Assembly: GCA_024229515.1 (NCBI GenBank)
Contig: JAAESI010000193.1
Coordinates: forward strand, 44,436-108,435
Length of the DNA: 64,000 bases
Direction: 5' to 3'
From: Pseudomonadota bacterium
GTDB lineage: Bacteria > Myxococcota_A > UBA796 > UBA9615
Part shown: piece by piece, positions 37,181 through 46,938 of the stretch
Position numbering within the stretch: the stretch's first letter is position 1
How the letters are laid out: each line of letters opens with the position of its first letter
Position numbers and translations under genes: made by a program
The notes under the pieces: model-generated
What the model saw: the letters and a program-made list of their open reading frames with translations, nothing else
The model's database searches: none
Told to the model about the DNA's origin: nothing

Positions 37181-38502
37181 GCAGTTTGAGTCTCGACCGC
37201 AAGGCCGCCAGCGGCGTGCTGATGCGCATGGAGTCCGAGGGAGGTGGCCGCCTCGACCAGTGGATGCGCCAGGCGAGCGCGCGGCTGGAGTCCGCGGACC
37301 GCCGGCGGGTGCACGCCGTCGTCTACGGGATCCAGCGGCACAAGGGGGAGCTGGCGCTGTACCTGGCGCCGTTCCTGGGCCGTCCCCTGGATCAGCAGGA
37401 CCCGGAGGTTCGGGTGGCGCTGCTGATCGGGTCGTTCGAGCTGCTGTTCCAGGACTCGGTGCCGGACCGGGCCGCGGTGCACCAGGCCGTCGAGCTGATC
37501 AAGTTCCTCAAGATGCCCCGCCGGTCGGGGCTCATCAACGCCGTCCTGCGCCGGGTGGCGCGGGGCGAAGAAGAGCCGACGTTCCCCGATCGTGCGACCT
37601 CTCCGCTCGGCTGGGCGGAGCAGGCGGCGTCGCATCCGTCGTGGCTGGTCTCGATGATGGCCGCGCGCGTCGGCCCGTCCGAAGCGGCGGACTGGGCCGA
37701 GGCCGCGAACGCCGAGCCGACGCTGGCGATTCGACTGAAGGACGCCGACGACACCGAGGTGATCGAAGCGCTGGGGGCCGTCGCGTCGCCGTTCGTGCCG
37801 GGTGCCTGGCTGGTTCCGGAGCGTCCGCCGGGGCCGTTCGCGGAGCTCCCCGGGTTCGCCGATGGGCGCTGGTGGGTGCAGGACGTCGCCGCTCAGGCGG
37901 TGGGCGGCATGCTCGGGCTCGAGCCTGGGATGCGGGTGCTGGACGCCTGCGCCGCCCCCGGAGGCAAGACCGCGGCCGCGGCCCTCGAGGTGGGGCCGAG
38001 CGGGCGGGTGGTCGCGGTGGATCGCCCCGGAAAGCGGCTGGAGTTGCTGTCTGGCTCGATGCAGCGGCTGGGCTTCGACCACGTCGAGATCGTGGGGCGG
38101 GACCTGCTGTCGGAGCCGTGGGAGGGCGACACGTTCGATGCCGTGCTGCTGGATGCGCCCTGCTCGGGCCTCGGCGTCATCCGGCGTCACCCCGAGATTC
38201 GATGGACGCGGCTGCGCCAGGACACGCTCAAGCAGGGGGCCCGGCAGCGGAGCCTGCTGGACTCGGTGCTGCCCGCGGTCAACCCCGGCGGCGCGCTGAT
38301 CTACTCGGTCTGCACGTTCGCTCCGGCGGAGACGGACAAGGTCGTCGAAGCGTTCACGGCGGCGCATCCGGAGTGGTCGCTGGCGGACCCCCGCGCGCTG
38401 TCCCGGCCGCCCCACGAGGATCTTCTGGACGGATCGGTGCTGAGGACGTATCCCCACCGGCACGACGCGGACGCCTTCTTCGGCGTGCGCCTGGAGCGGT
38501 GA
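37177..38502 (+). CDS. rsmB: 16S rRNA (cytosine-967-C5)-methyltransferase RsmB
   Basis: 441 aa from the GTG at 37177. The N-terminal NusB-like RNA-binding domain (KAASGVLMRMESEGG onward to LINAVLRRVARG) is followed by an SAM methyltransferase domain with DACAAPGGKT, DAPCSGLGVIRRHPEIRW and the catalytic Cys in IYSVCTFAPAE. The two Cys expected of m5C RNA methylases are both present. It ends at the start of the next gene as TGATG. Confidence 0.95.
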   Translation: MSSLSLDRKAASGVLMRMESEGGGRLDQWMRQASARLESADRRRVHAVVYGIQRHKGELALYLAPFLGRPLDQQDPEVRVALLIGSFELLFQDSVPDRAAVHQAVELIKFLKMPRRSGLINAVLRRVARGEEEPTFPDRATSPLGWAEQAASHPSWLVSMMAARVGPSEAADWAEAANAEPTLAIRLKDADDTEVIEALGAVASPFVPGAWLVPERPPGPFAELPGFADGRWWVQDVAAQAVGGMLGLEPGMRVLDACAAPGGKTAAAALEVGPSGRVVAVDRPGKRLELLSGSMQRLGFDHVEIVGRDLLSEPWEGDTFDAVLLDAPCSGLGVIRRHPEIRWTRLRQDTLKQGARQRSLLDSVLPAVNPGGALIYSVCTFAPAETDKVVEAFTAAHPEWSLADPRALSRPPHEDLLDGSVLRTYPHRHDADAFFGVRLER

Positions 38503-39083
38503 TGGACGAGACCATTCCCCTGCGGGGAGCTCAGACCGCGCTGGCCATGGACTACTCCATGGCCGAGCTGATGGAAGAGCACAACGATCTCAACCGCGCG
38601 CTCGAGGAGGCGTGGGCGGGTCTGCTGACGGTGCTCGTGCGCAACTGGCCGGACTGGCCCATCGAGCTGTGGTCGCGCGTCGACGAGGTCGTCCCCGAGG
38701 ACCCGACCGACGAAGAAGGGTCCGCCTACTTCATCCGCTTCCGGCTGTCGTTCGCGGGCGAAGGCCCCGCCAACAGCGACGTCACGGCGATGCTGGACGT
38801 GGTCACGCGCGGCATGCGCGCGGTCACCCGGGTGCAGCCCCTGCTGGACTGGGACGGCATCGGCGTGGACTGGCTCCCCCTGTGGGCGATCGACGACGGC
38901 AAGGTCTACCGCCTGCTCGCGCCGGAGATGACCGTCGAGGACAGCGTCTACATGGTCGGTGTCTACGGCGGCGAGCCGACGCTGTTCGCCGGCACCCTGG
39001 AGGCCTGGCCCCTGAACCAGTCCCGCGGCGCCCTCGGCATCGAAATCGCCGGCGTCGACCTCGGCTGGGCCTTCAGCGCTTAG
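38502..39083 (+). CDS. Cytoplasmic protein of unknown function
   Basis: 193 aa, start overlapping the rsmB stop. Sequence such as MAELMEEHNDLNRALEEAW and WPDWPIELWSRVDEVV predicts an alpha/beta soluble protein without signal peptide or known motif. Its last 11 bases overlap the tail of the convergent gene. No function is proposed; coupling to rsmB is the only clue. Confidence 0.75.
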   Translation: MDETIPLRGAQTALAMDYSMAELMEEHNDLNRALEEAWAGLLTVLVRNWPDWPIELWSRVDEVVPEDPTDEEGSAYFIRFRLSFAGEGPANSDVTAMLDVVTRGMRAVTRVQPLLDWDGIGVDWLPLWAIDDGKVYRLLAPEMTVEDSVYMVGVYGGEPTLFAGTLEAWPLNQSRGALGIEIAGVDLGWAFSA

Positions 39084-39894
39084 CGCGCACCCCGACGACG
39101 TTGGGGACCGGCCACGCGCCCAGGTTCGCGTCGCTCTCGAAGAAGCCCGTCTCGAAGCTCCCGACCTCTTCGGCCTCGACGCCCCCGGCGTTGACGTAGA
39201 GCTGTGCTTCGGGCCCTCCCTCGGCGTACTGCAGCCGCTTCAGGTCCAGCGGGAGCGCCCGGAGGATCTCGATGAAGTCGTGGGTGGTCCACGGTGAGCG
39301 GGCGTGGATGAGCAGCGGCCGCCCCGAGCCGTCCACGCCGATGACCGCGTGGGACCACTTCCGGTCCTGCTGGGACCAGACGTTCCGGCCGTCGCACGAC
39401 AGCATGCGGATCGACTGGATGAGGATGCCGTACTTCGGAGCCACGGCGTCGTAGTCGTCGCAGCCCCGGTCGATGATCGCGACCGGCGCCACGTCGCCGC
39501 TCTTGGCGCCGAACGCGAGCAGGTCCTGGTCCTTGCTCAGGTGCCCGTTGTTGGTGTGGCCGGGCGCCTTCATCAGCGACGTCGAGGTGCGGTGGTCCTG
39601 CTGGTACATCGAGGCGTTGATGGCGGCGAGCAGTCCCTCCCGTTCGGCCCACGCCTTGGCCGTCCGCGGCGTCTCGTCCTCGGCCGACGCCATCGTGAGC
39701 ACGAGCTCGAACTTCTTCGGATCGACCCGAACGACGCGGATCTTGCTGTCGCCGCGGTCGGACTTGGTGGGCGAGCCGAACACGCCGAGCTCGAGCCCCG
39801 GCTGAAGCTCCGTCCAGGGGGAGGACTCGGCCGAGGCGAGGGTGGCGACTGCGGTCAGGAGCCCGGCGGCGAGCAAGAGGCGGAAGCGGGTCAT
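39073..39894 (-). CDS. Secreted phosphodiester glycosidase-like (NAGPA/DUF2233) protein
   Basis: About 273 aa from the ATG at 39894 (a GTG one codon earlier is also possible). A signal peptide (LLLAAGLLTAVATLASAES) precedes a domain with TAKAWAEREGLLAAINASMY, HTNNGHLSKDQDLL and AVIGVDGSGRPLLIHARSPWTTHDF. This fits the phosphodiester glycosidase family (NAGPA-related), which acts on sugar phosphodiesters outside the cytoplasm. Its real substrate is unknown. Confidence 0.8.
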   Translation of the reverse strand: MTRFRLLLAAGLLTAVATLASAESSPWTELQPGLELGVFGSPTKSDRGDSKIRVVRVDPKKFELVLTMASAEDETPRTAKAWAEREGLLAAINASMYQQDHRTSTSLMKAPGHTNNGHLSKDQDLLAFGAKSGDVAPVAIIDRGCDDYDAVAPKYGILIQSIRMLSCDGRNVWSQQDRKWSHAVIGVDGSGRPLLIHARSPWTTHDFIEILRALPLDLKRLQYAEGGPEAQLYVNAGGVEAEEVGSFETGFFESDANLGAWPVPNVVGVRAKR

Positions 39895-39933
39895 CACCGA
39901 GGGGACACCTCGGGGCGCGCGAACATTGCAGCC

Positions 39934-40701
39934 CTAGCGGGCGAAGGAGATGGTGAAGCGCGCCCAATCCTCGGGGCTGAGGGGGCGTCCAGGCTCGATG
40001 AAACGTCCGCTTTCGACCAGCCACATGCCTTCGGCGGAGTCCGTGGGCGGACGCGCCGCCCGCCACAGGACCGTGGTCAGCGTCGAACGCTCGGCGTGCG
40101 TCAGCTCCAGCGGCTCGGGGAACAGCAGGTTCATCCCGTGGGGCGGGAAGTCGCCGGGTCCGCCCTCGATGGGGTGGGGATCGCCCGCCTCCATCGGCTC
40201 GATCCGGAGCTCGTCGCCGTCCCACGAGGCGTACGAGACCGCCGGGCGATACACCGCGCTCCACAGCCGGGATCCCGCGCTGAACAGCGAGTACGAGCCC
40301 ACCGGATCGTCCTCTTCGTCCACCGACATCGCCGCGATGGGGCCGGCCCGGCGGCTCAGCGCCAGCGCGACGGCCTCGGCGGGGGCGTGGCCGAACTGCT
40401 CCCACGCGAAGTCTTCGAGCTCCGGCCGGAACCCGAGCTTACTCGGGAGCACCATCCGGCTCAGGTCGGTGAGGATGCTCGGCACGTCCGTGGCGGTGGC
40501 GAGGTGCAGCACGCGGACGGTGCCGGCGAGGGGGTTGGCCTTGGCTCGGCCCCGCCGATCGACCCGCACCGGGGCGGACGTGTGGACCACCAGATCGGCG
40601 TCCGGACGGAGGTGGCCGCCGAGCACCTCGCGGGCGGCTTCGTGCACCGCCCCCAGAGGGATTTCGGGACCGCGGTAGACCAGCAAGGTGAGAGCCGCCA
40701 T
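39934..40701 (-). CDS. Protein of unknown function, divergent from mutS
   Basis: 255 aa from the ATG at 40701. The 16 in-frame codons upstream run up to mutS and look less plausible. It has no signal peptide or membrane helix and a soluble alpha/beta pattern, with WGDELRIEP-like and LTHAERSTLTTVLWRAA stretches but no recognisable catalytic motif. It is separated from the divergent mutS by 41 bp and may share a control region with it. Confidence 0.7.
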   Translation of the reverse strand: MAALTLLVYRGPEIPLGAVHEAAREVLGGHLRPDADLVVHTSAPVRVDRRGRAKANPLAGTVRVLHLATATDVPSILTDLSRMVLPSKLGFRPELEDFAWEQFGHAPAEAVALALSRRAGPIAAMSVDEEDDPVGSYSLFSAGSRLWSAVYRPAVSYASWDGDELRIEPMEAGDPHPIEGGPGDFPPHGMNLLFPEPLELTHAERSTLTTVLWRAARPPTDSAEGMWLVESGRFIEPGRPLSPEDWARFTISFAR

Positions 40702-40742
40702 CGCGACGGAGATCTTGCCAGCTTTGGTACCCTCCCGCCGCC

Positions 40743-43433
40743 ATGCCACGGGCCTCCCGCAAACATCCCGGAAACGCTGAGGCCGGCTCCAAGGGCCGCA
40801 GCGCCACGCTCCAGGATCTGTACGACGGCCGGAAGCTCACGCCGATGTTTCGGCAGTACCTCGAGATCAAGGAGCAGGTCCCCGACGCGATCCTCCTGTT
40901 CCGCATGGGCGACTTCTTCGAGTTGTTCTTCGAGGACGCCGTCATCGCGGCCGAGATCTGCGATCTGACCCTGACGGCGCGGGACAAGAGCGGCGCCCAG
41001 CCCATCCCCATGGCGGGCATGCCCCACCACGCGGTGCGCGGCTACGTCGAGAAGCTGCTCCAGGCCGGACACCGCGTCGCCCTCGCCGACCAGGTGGAGG
41101 ACCCCAAGCAGGCCAAGGGGATCGTCAAGCGGGCGCTGACTGAGATCGTCACCCCCGGCACCGTCATCGACCCCGACACGCTCGATGCCCGCGCCGCCAA
41201 CTACCTCGCCTCGGTGGTCCCCCTCGCGGGCCGCTTCGGGGTCGCCTACATCGACATCACGACCGGCGAGTTCGCCTGCACCGAGATCGACGACGAGACC
41301 GCGCTGGCGGCCGAGCTGGACCGCATCGCCCCCGCGGAGGTCGTGTTCCTCGATTCGATGGACGGCACGCCCCTGATGGACGAGCTGAAGCGCGTGCTGA
41401 GCGCCCGCTGGGCTCCCGCCCCCGACACCGCGACGACCCGGTCGGGCGCCGAAGAGGACCTGCGCGAGCTGTTCGGGGTCGGCGATCTGGCCGGCCTCGG
41501 GCTCGCCGATCTGGACGTCGGGCTGCGCGCCGCGGGCGCGATCCTCTGGTACCTCCGCAGCTCCCGCGTCGCCGCCCTCGGGCACGTCCGCCACCTCCGC
41601 GCCTACGAGCTGTCGGCGTTCATGGTCCTGGACGAGTCCACGCGGCGGAACCTCGAGCTCTTCAAGACCATGATCGAGGGCAAGCGGAGCGGGAGCCTGT
41701 TGGGCCTGCTCGACAAGGCCACCACCGGCATGGGGAGCCGCCGCATCCGCGCCTGGATCGGGGCGCCCTTGCTCGATCCCGCCGCCATCGAGGCGCGTCT
41801 GGACGCCGTCGCCCTGCTGGTGGACAGCCCCGAGCTTCGGTCCCAGCTCAAGGCCCGGCTGGACTACGTCGCCGACGTCGAGCGGCTCGCCGGCAAAGCC
41901 TGCGCGGGGCGGGCGAACGCGCGTGACCTCATCGCCTTGCGCACCTCCCTGGGGCAGGTCCCGGCGGTGGACCAGCTGCTGGACCGGAGCGACGCCCGCG
42001 CCATGTCCGCGTTCGCCTCGCTGCCCGACCTCAGCGCCGTGCACGACGACATTGACCGCACCCTGTTGGACGAGCCGCCCATCGCCCTGAAGGAGGGCGG
42101 GCTCATCCGCTCGGGCGTGCACGAGGAGTTGGACGAGCTCATCGAGCTGTCGCGGGAAGGGAAGGGGGCGCTGGCCCGGTTGGAGACCGAGGAGCGGCGC
42201 AATACCGGCATCAACAGCCTGAAGGTCCGCTACAACCGGGTCTTCGGCTACTACATCGAGGTCACCCGGGCGAACCTCAAGAGCGTGCCCGAGCACTACA
42301 TCCGCAAGCAGACGCTGGCCAACGCGGAGCGCTTCTACACCCCGGAGCTGAAGGCGTTCGAAGCCAAGGTCCTGGGCGCCGAGGAGCGCCGCTGCGGGTT
42401 GGAGTTCGACCTGTTCGTGGCGCTGCGCGACCGCGTCGCCGGGGAAGGCCGTGCGCTGGCGAGCCTTGCCGACCGGCTGGCCGAGATCGACGCCCTCGTC
42501 ACCTTCGCCGAGCTGGCCGTGGCCAACGACTACGTGCGCCCGACGGTGGACGACGGCTACCGGATCGAGCTGACCGCGGGGCGGCACCCCGTCATCGAGC
42601 GGATGGGGCTGGGCGAGCGGTTCGTCCCCAACGACGTCGTCCTGGACCACGACACCAACCAGTTGATGGTCGTCAGCGGCCCCAACATGGCGGGCAAGTC
42701 GACCGTCATGCGGCAGGTCGCGCTCATCGTGTTGATGGGGCAGGCCGGCTCGTTCGTGCCCGCCGACGCCGCCCACATCGGGGTCTGCGACCGGGTCTTC
42801 ACCCGCGTCGGCGCCTCGGACAACATCGCCCGGGGGCAGTCCACGTTCATGGTCGAGATGGCCGAGACCGCCGCGATCCTGCGCAGCGCGACCGACCGCA
42901 GCCTCGCGATCCTCGACGAGATCGGCCGGGGCACGAGCACGTTCGACGGCGTCGCCCTCGCCTGGGCGGTGGCCGAGCACATCGCCGACGTCATCCGCTG
43001 CAGGACGATGTTCGCGACGCACTACCACGAGCTCAGCGACCTCGCCTCGACCCGCGAACAGGTCGCCAACTACAACATCTCGGTCAGTGAGATGGGCGGC
43101 AAGGTCATCTTCCTGCGCCGCCTCCGGCCCGGCGGTACGACCCGCAGCTACGGCATCCAGGTGGCCCGCCTCGCGGGGGTCCCGGACCCGGTCATCGACC
43201 GCGCCAACGAGGTGCTGTCCAACCTCGAGCGGGACGCCGAGGACGAGGTCGGGCGCCCCCGGCTGGCGCGCGGCGAAGGCCAGCCGGATGCCTCGACGGG
43301 GCAGCTGTCGTTGTTCGCCGACCGCTCCCGCATCCTCCGCGACGAGCTCGCCAAGCTCGACCTCGACAGCGTCACCCCGCTGGAGGCGCTGAACATCCTC
43401 GCCGAGCTCAAGGCCCAGGCGGAGTCGACGTGA
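40743..43433 (+). CDS. mutS: DNA mismatch repair protein MutS
   Basis: 896 aa. The N-terminal mismatch-recognition domain has the Phe-X-Glu motif in LFRMGDFFELFFEDA. Lever and clamp domains are followed by an ATPase with GPNMAGKSTVMRQ, FMVEMAETAAIL, DEIGRGTSTFDG and FATHYHEL. It completes mismatch repair with mutL near 27 kb. The amidase gene that follows starts inside its stop codon (GTGA). Confidence 0.97.
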   Translation: MPRASRKHPGNAEAGSKGRSATLQDLYDGRKLTPMFRQYLEIKEQVPDAILLFRMGDFFELFFEDAVIAAEICDLTLTARDKSGAQPIPMAGMPHHAVRGYVEKLLQAGHRVALADQVEDPKQAKGIVKRALTEIVTPGTVIDPDTLDARAANYLASVVPLAGRFGVAYIDITTGEFACTEIDDETALAAELDRIAPAEVVFLDSMDGTPLMDELKRVLSARWAPAPDTATTRSGAEEDLRELFGVGDLAGLGLADLDVGLRAAGAILWYLRSSRVAALGHVRHLRAYELSAFMVLDESTRRNLELFKTMIEGKRSGSLLGLLDKATTGMGSRRIRAWIGAPLLDPAAIEARLDAVALLVDSPELRSQLKARLDYVADVERLAGKACAGRANARDLIALRTSLGQVPAVDQLLDRSDARAMSAFASLPDLSAVHDDIDRTLLDEPPIALKEGGLIRSGVHEELDELIELSREGKGALARLETEERRNTGINSLKVRYNRVFGYYIEVTRANLKSVPEHYIRKQTLANAERFYTPELKAFEAKVLGAEERRCGLEFDLFVALRDRVAGEGRALASLADRLAEIDALVTFAELAVANDYVRPTVDDGYRIELTAGRHPVIERMGLGERFVPNDVVLDHDTNQLMVVSGPNMAGKSTVMRQVALIVLMGQAGSFVPADAAHIGVCDRVFTRVGASDNIARGQSTFMVEMAETAAILRSATDRSLAILDEIGRGTSTFDGVALAWAVAEHIADVIRCRTMFATHYHELSDLASTREQVANYNISVSEMGGKVIFLRRLRPGGTTRSYGIQVARLAGVPDPVIDRANEVLSNLERDAEDEVGRPRLARGEGQPDASTGQLSLFADRSRILRDELAKLDLDSVTPLEALNILAELKAQAEST

Positions 43434-44275
43434 GGGGGCTGGCGATCCTGACCGCGCTGGTCGTGCTCGCTGGCTGCCCCCCCGCTGACCCGGAGCCGGC
43501 CCCGGTCGAGGAGACTTCGGCCCCCGCGACCGCCGCCCCCACCCCGGAGCCGACGCCGCCGGCGCCGCTGGTGCGCACCCTGCGCCGGGTGGTGGTGGAT
43601 GCGGGCCACGGGGGCGAGGACCTGGGGGCGATCGGGGTCTCCGGCGTGCAGGAGAAGGACATCACCCTCGCCATCGCCCGGGCGCTCGCCCGCGAGCTGG
43701 CGGGGCGGGGGATCGAGGTCGTGCAGACGCGCCCCGAGGACGCCGCCGTGGCGTTGGCCCGCCGCGCCGAGATCACCAACGCGTCGGGGGCGGGGCTGTT
43801 CATCTCGATCCACGCCAACTCGGCCGAGACCGACCGGGCGCACGGGATCGAGACCTACTCGATGGACGTAGCCGCGGATGAAGCCGCCATGCGGTTGGCC
43901 GAGCGGGAGAACCGGGAGGCCGAGGTGGTCGGCCGGCAGGCCAACGAGCGCGACCTGGACGCCACCCTGCACGAGCTGCGGCAGGGGGTGATCGCCGAGG
44001 AGTCGGCGCGATTCGCGCGGGCGCTGCACGGCTCGCTGGTCGATTCGCTCCAGGGCTTCTACGGTGCAGATCGGATCTCCGACCGCTTCCACCGCACCGC
44101 TCCCTTCTGGGTGCTCGTGGACAGCGAGGTGCCGGCGGTCCTGGTGGAGGTCGGCTACCTGAGCAACGCACCCGAGGAACGCCGCCTCCGCACCGGCGGG
44201 TACCACCACCGTGCGGCGTTGGCGCTGGCAGACGCGGTGGCTACCTGGGTGGACGAACGGGAGCCGGCCGAATGA
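43430..44275 (+). CDS. N-acetylmuramoyl-L-alanine amidase, lipoprotein
   Basis: 281 aa from the GTG. Lipobox VLAGC at C16, then a Pro/Ala/Glu linker, then an Amidase_3 zinc hydrolase: H60 in VVVDAGHGGED with E63, a later H in LFISIHANS, and catalytic Glu in AVLVEVGYLSN. It cleaves peptide stems from peptidoglycan in the periplasm, attached to a membrane. It is coupled to mutS and glnD by overlaps, though this seems positional. Confidence 0.93.
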   Translation: MRGLAILTALVVLAGCPPADPEPAPVEETSAPATAAPTPEPTPPAPLVRTLRRVVVDAGHGGEDLGAIGVSGVQEKDITLAIARALARELAGRGIEVVQTRPEDAAVALARRAEITNASGAGLFISIHANSAETDRAHGIETYSMDVAADEAAMRLAERENREAEVVGRQANERDLDATLHELRQGVIAEESARFARALHGSLVDSLQGFYGADRISDRFHRTAPFWVLVDSEVPAVLVEVGYLSNAPEERRLRTGGYHHRAALALADAVATWVDEREPAE

Positions 44276-46938
44276 AGGATCCGGCCCGCTTCCTCGTCGA
44301 GGCCCGTGACCGCATCCACGCCTTCCACGAGGGCACCGAGCGGTGGGGGAGCCGCACCTGCCGGCTGTACACCGCCGCCGTCGACAACACGCTGCGCGAG
44401 CTCCACGGCCGGTTCGAGGGCGGGGAGGACTTCTGCCTCGTCGCCACCGGCGGCTACGCCCGCAAGGTGCTGAGCCCCTACAGCGACGTCGACGTGCTCC
44501 TCATCTCTGCCACGCCGGAGGATCCCCGACTGGAGGAGCTGGGCCGATCGGTGCTGTACCCGTTGTGGGATGGGGGACTGCAGGTGGGGCAGCGGCCCGG
44601 CACGGTCGAGCAGATCATCGCGTCGGCGGAGGACGATCTGGCGGCCCGCACGGGGCTGCTGGACCTTCGGTACGTCGCCGGGAGCCGCGTGATCTACGGC
44701 GCCCTGCGGGCCGCCATCGACGAGGCCGTGGTCCGTTGGCGCCCCGACCTGCTGGATGCGGTCCGCCACGAGAACCTCGCCCGCTTCGCCAAGTACGGCG
44801 AGTCGGTGTTCCTGCTGGAGCCTCACGTCAAGGAGGGCAAGGGCGGCCTGCGCGACTTCCACTGGCTCGGCTGGGTGGGCAAGCTCGAGCAGGGGCTGCG
44901 GGGCGACTACGACATGCTCCTGACGGGGCGGGTCGAGCCGGACCACTACCGGCAGCTGATCGCGGCCCACGAGTTCCTGCTGCGCGTCCGCGTCCAGCTC
45001 CACCTGCACTTCGGGCGGGCCGAGGATCGGCTGCTGTTCGAGGCCCAGGAGCCGGTCGCCCGGGCGATGGGCTTCCGCACCGGCCGCGGCCTGCTCGCAG
45101 TCGAGCACTTCATGGGCACGTACTACCGCCACGCCTACGCGATGGCGCACCTGTGCGGCCTCTACATCGCCCGGACCCTGGGCTTCTACTGGGACGAGCC
45201 GACCGACATCGACACCGTCGGGAGCCAGACTGTGGCGCTGCAGTTGGGGCCGTCGGCGCCGGTGGTGCGGGACGCCGTGAGCGGCACGATGGCGGCGGAC
45301 GGCGGTCTCTTCGAGGTCACCGACGGCACCGTGCACTGCGCCGACCCGCAGGCGCTCGCCAGCGACCCCCGCAAGATCCTCAACCTGTTCGACTTCAAGC
45401 AGGCGGTCGGCGGTCGGCTGCACCACGACACCATCGAGGATGTGCGCGCCGCGCTCCCCCGCATCGGCAAGCGGTTCCGGGAAGACCCCGCGGTCGGCGA
45501 GCACTTCCGCTCGATCCTGGAGGGGCCGTCGGTCTTCCGCACGCTCGCAGCGATGCACCGCAGCGGCTTCCTGGGGCGCTACATTCCCGAGTTCGGGGCC
45601 TGCTTCTGCCAGGCCCAGCACAACCGCGTGCACCTCTACACCGTGGACGTGCATTCGCTGTACGTCGTGCGTGAACTGGAGGGGCTGGGTACGGATTCGG
45701 CCGCCCGGGAGGCCGCTCGGTTCGCCGAAGCCTGGAACGCGCGGGAGCGGCGGGCTCCGCTGCTGTTGGCGGGGCTCTTCCACGACATCGCCAAGTCGCA
45801 CGGCGCGGCCCACAGCCGGGTGGGCGCGGACATGGCCGGGGTGATCCTCCGCCGGATGGGCTGCGAGCAAGAGGACATCGCCCGCGTCCAGTGGTTGGTG
45901 CGGTACCACCTGCTCCTCAGCGACACCGCGTACCACCGCGATATGTACGACCCGCGCACCATGCAGGACCTCATCGCGGTCATCCCCAGTCGTGCCCACC
46001 TCGACGACCTCATGGCCCTGACGTGGGCCGACACCCGAGCCACCAACCCGGCGCTGCTGAACTCCTGGAAGCAGGCGCTCCTGGAGCAGGCGTACGCGGC
46101 CGTGACCAACGCCCTGGATCCGGCCGGCGCGCCCGATCCGCAAGCCCAGGCGGACGTGATCCGGGCCCGTATCGTCGCACTCCTGGGCGCCGAGGTGGGG
46201 CGCAAACGGGCCGAGCCGCTGGCCGATCTGGTGATGCAGGGCGAGTCCGCCAACCCCGGCTACCTCGAGCGCACACCCGCGCCGCTGTTGGCGACTCACG
46301 CCGCGCTCCTGGACCAACTCGCGGAGTCCGAAGACGAGCAGGCGGTGGTGTCCCACGTGCGCAACCTGCCCGCGCAGGGGGTGTCGCAGTGGATCGTCTG
46401 CACCCGCGACCACCCCGGCGTCTTCTCGATGCTCGCGGGGGCGGCGACGGCGGCGGGGTTCAACATCTCGGCGGCGGACGCCCTCACCCGGTCCGACGGC
46501 ATCGTCATCGACACCTTCGCGATGACGGACGGCCTGGGCCGGGTCGTCCACGACGAAGGCCGCTGGCGCCGGCTCGACCGCCTCGTGGGGCGGGTGTTCA
46601 AGGGCGAGGCGGATCTGCAGGCGGCGGTGGATGCGGCGATCGCCTCGGCGCGACCGACCCCCGACCCGGGCGCGATGGCGCTCCAGCGCGTGGAAGTCAC
46701 CAACGAGTTGAGCGAGGTCGCTACCGTAGTGGAGGTGGTGACCCCCAACCGGCCCGGACTCGTCTTCGCGATCACCCAGGTGCTCCTGGAGTTCGGCCTC
46801 GACCTTCGCGTGGCCCGCATCGCGACCCGCCAGGATCTCGCCGCGGACACCTTCTACGTGGTGAACCGGCGCGGCCAGCCGGTGGGCAAGCGCCGCCGCC
46901 GGCAGCTCGCCGCGGTGCTCAAGGAGCGGTTCTGTTGA
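44272..46938 (+). CDS. glnD: [Protein-PII] uridylyltransferase/uridylyl-removing enzyme
   Basis: Bifunctional sensor of glutamine acting on PII. It is 888 aa. The nucleotidyltransferase motif GGYARKVLSPYSDVDVLLIS is at 60-79, the HD phosphohydrolase LFHDIAKSHG near 500, and two C-terminal ACT domains near 706 and 818 (CTRDHPGVFSMLAGAATAAG, VVTPNRPGLVFAITQVLLEF). All domains look complete. glnB/glnK and glnA are not in the window. Confidence 0.95.
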   Translation: MKDPARFLVEARDRIHAFHEGTERWGSRTCRLYTAAVDNTLRELHGRFEGGEDFCLVATGGYARKVLSPYSDVDVLLISATPEDPRLEELGRSVLYPLWDGGLQVGQRPGTVEQIIASAEDDLAARTGLLDLRYVAGSRVIYGALRAAIDEAVVRWRPDLLDAVRHENLARFAKYGESVFLLEPHVKEGKGGLRDFHWLGWVGKLEQGLRGDYDMLLTGRVEPDHYRQLIAAHEFLLRVRVQLHLHFGRAEDRLLFEAQEPVARAMGFRTGRGLLAVEHFMGTYYRHAYAMAHLCGLYIARTLGFYWDEPTDIDTVGSQTVALQLGPSAPVVRDAVSGTMAADGGLFEVTDGTVHCADPQALASDPRKILNLFDFKQAVGGRLHHDTIEDVRAALPRIGKRFREDPAVGEHFRSILEGPSVFRTLAAMHRSGFLGRYIPEFGACFCQAQHNRVHLYTVDVHSLYVVRELEGLGTDSAAREAARFAEAWNARERRAPLLLAGLFHDIAKSHGAAHSRVGADMAGVILRRMGCEQEDIARVQWLVRYHLLLSDTAYHRDMYDPRTMQDLIAVIPSRAHLDDLMALTWADTRATNPALLNSWKQALLEQAYAAVTNALDPAGAPDPQAQADVIRARIVALLGAEVGRKRAEPLADLVMQGESANPGYLERTPAPLLATHAALLDQLAESEDEQAVVSHVRNLPAQGVSQWIVCTRDHPGVFSMLAGAATAAGFNISAADALTRSDGIVIDTFAMTDGLGRVVHDEGRWRRLDRLVGRVFKGEADLQAAVDAAIASARPTPDPGAMALQRVEVTNELSEVATVVEVVTPNRPGLVFAITQVLLEFGLDLRVARIATRQDLAADTFYVVNRRGQPVGKRRRRQLAAVLKERFC

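Noticed and set aside
40461..43028. 855-codon open frame opposite mutS
   Set aside because: Antisense shadow of mutS; no motif, no start signal.
44155..46551. 798-codon open frame opposite glnD
   Set aside because: Antisense shadow with Arg/Val/Gln bias.
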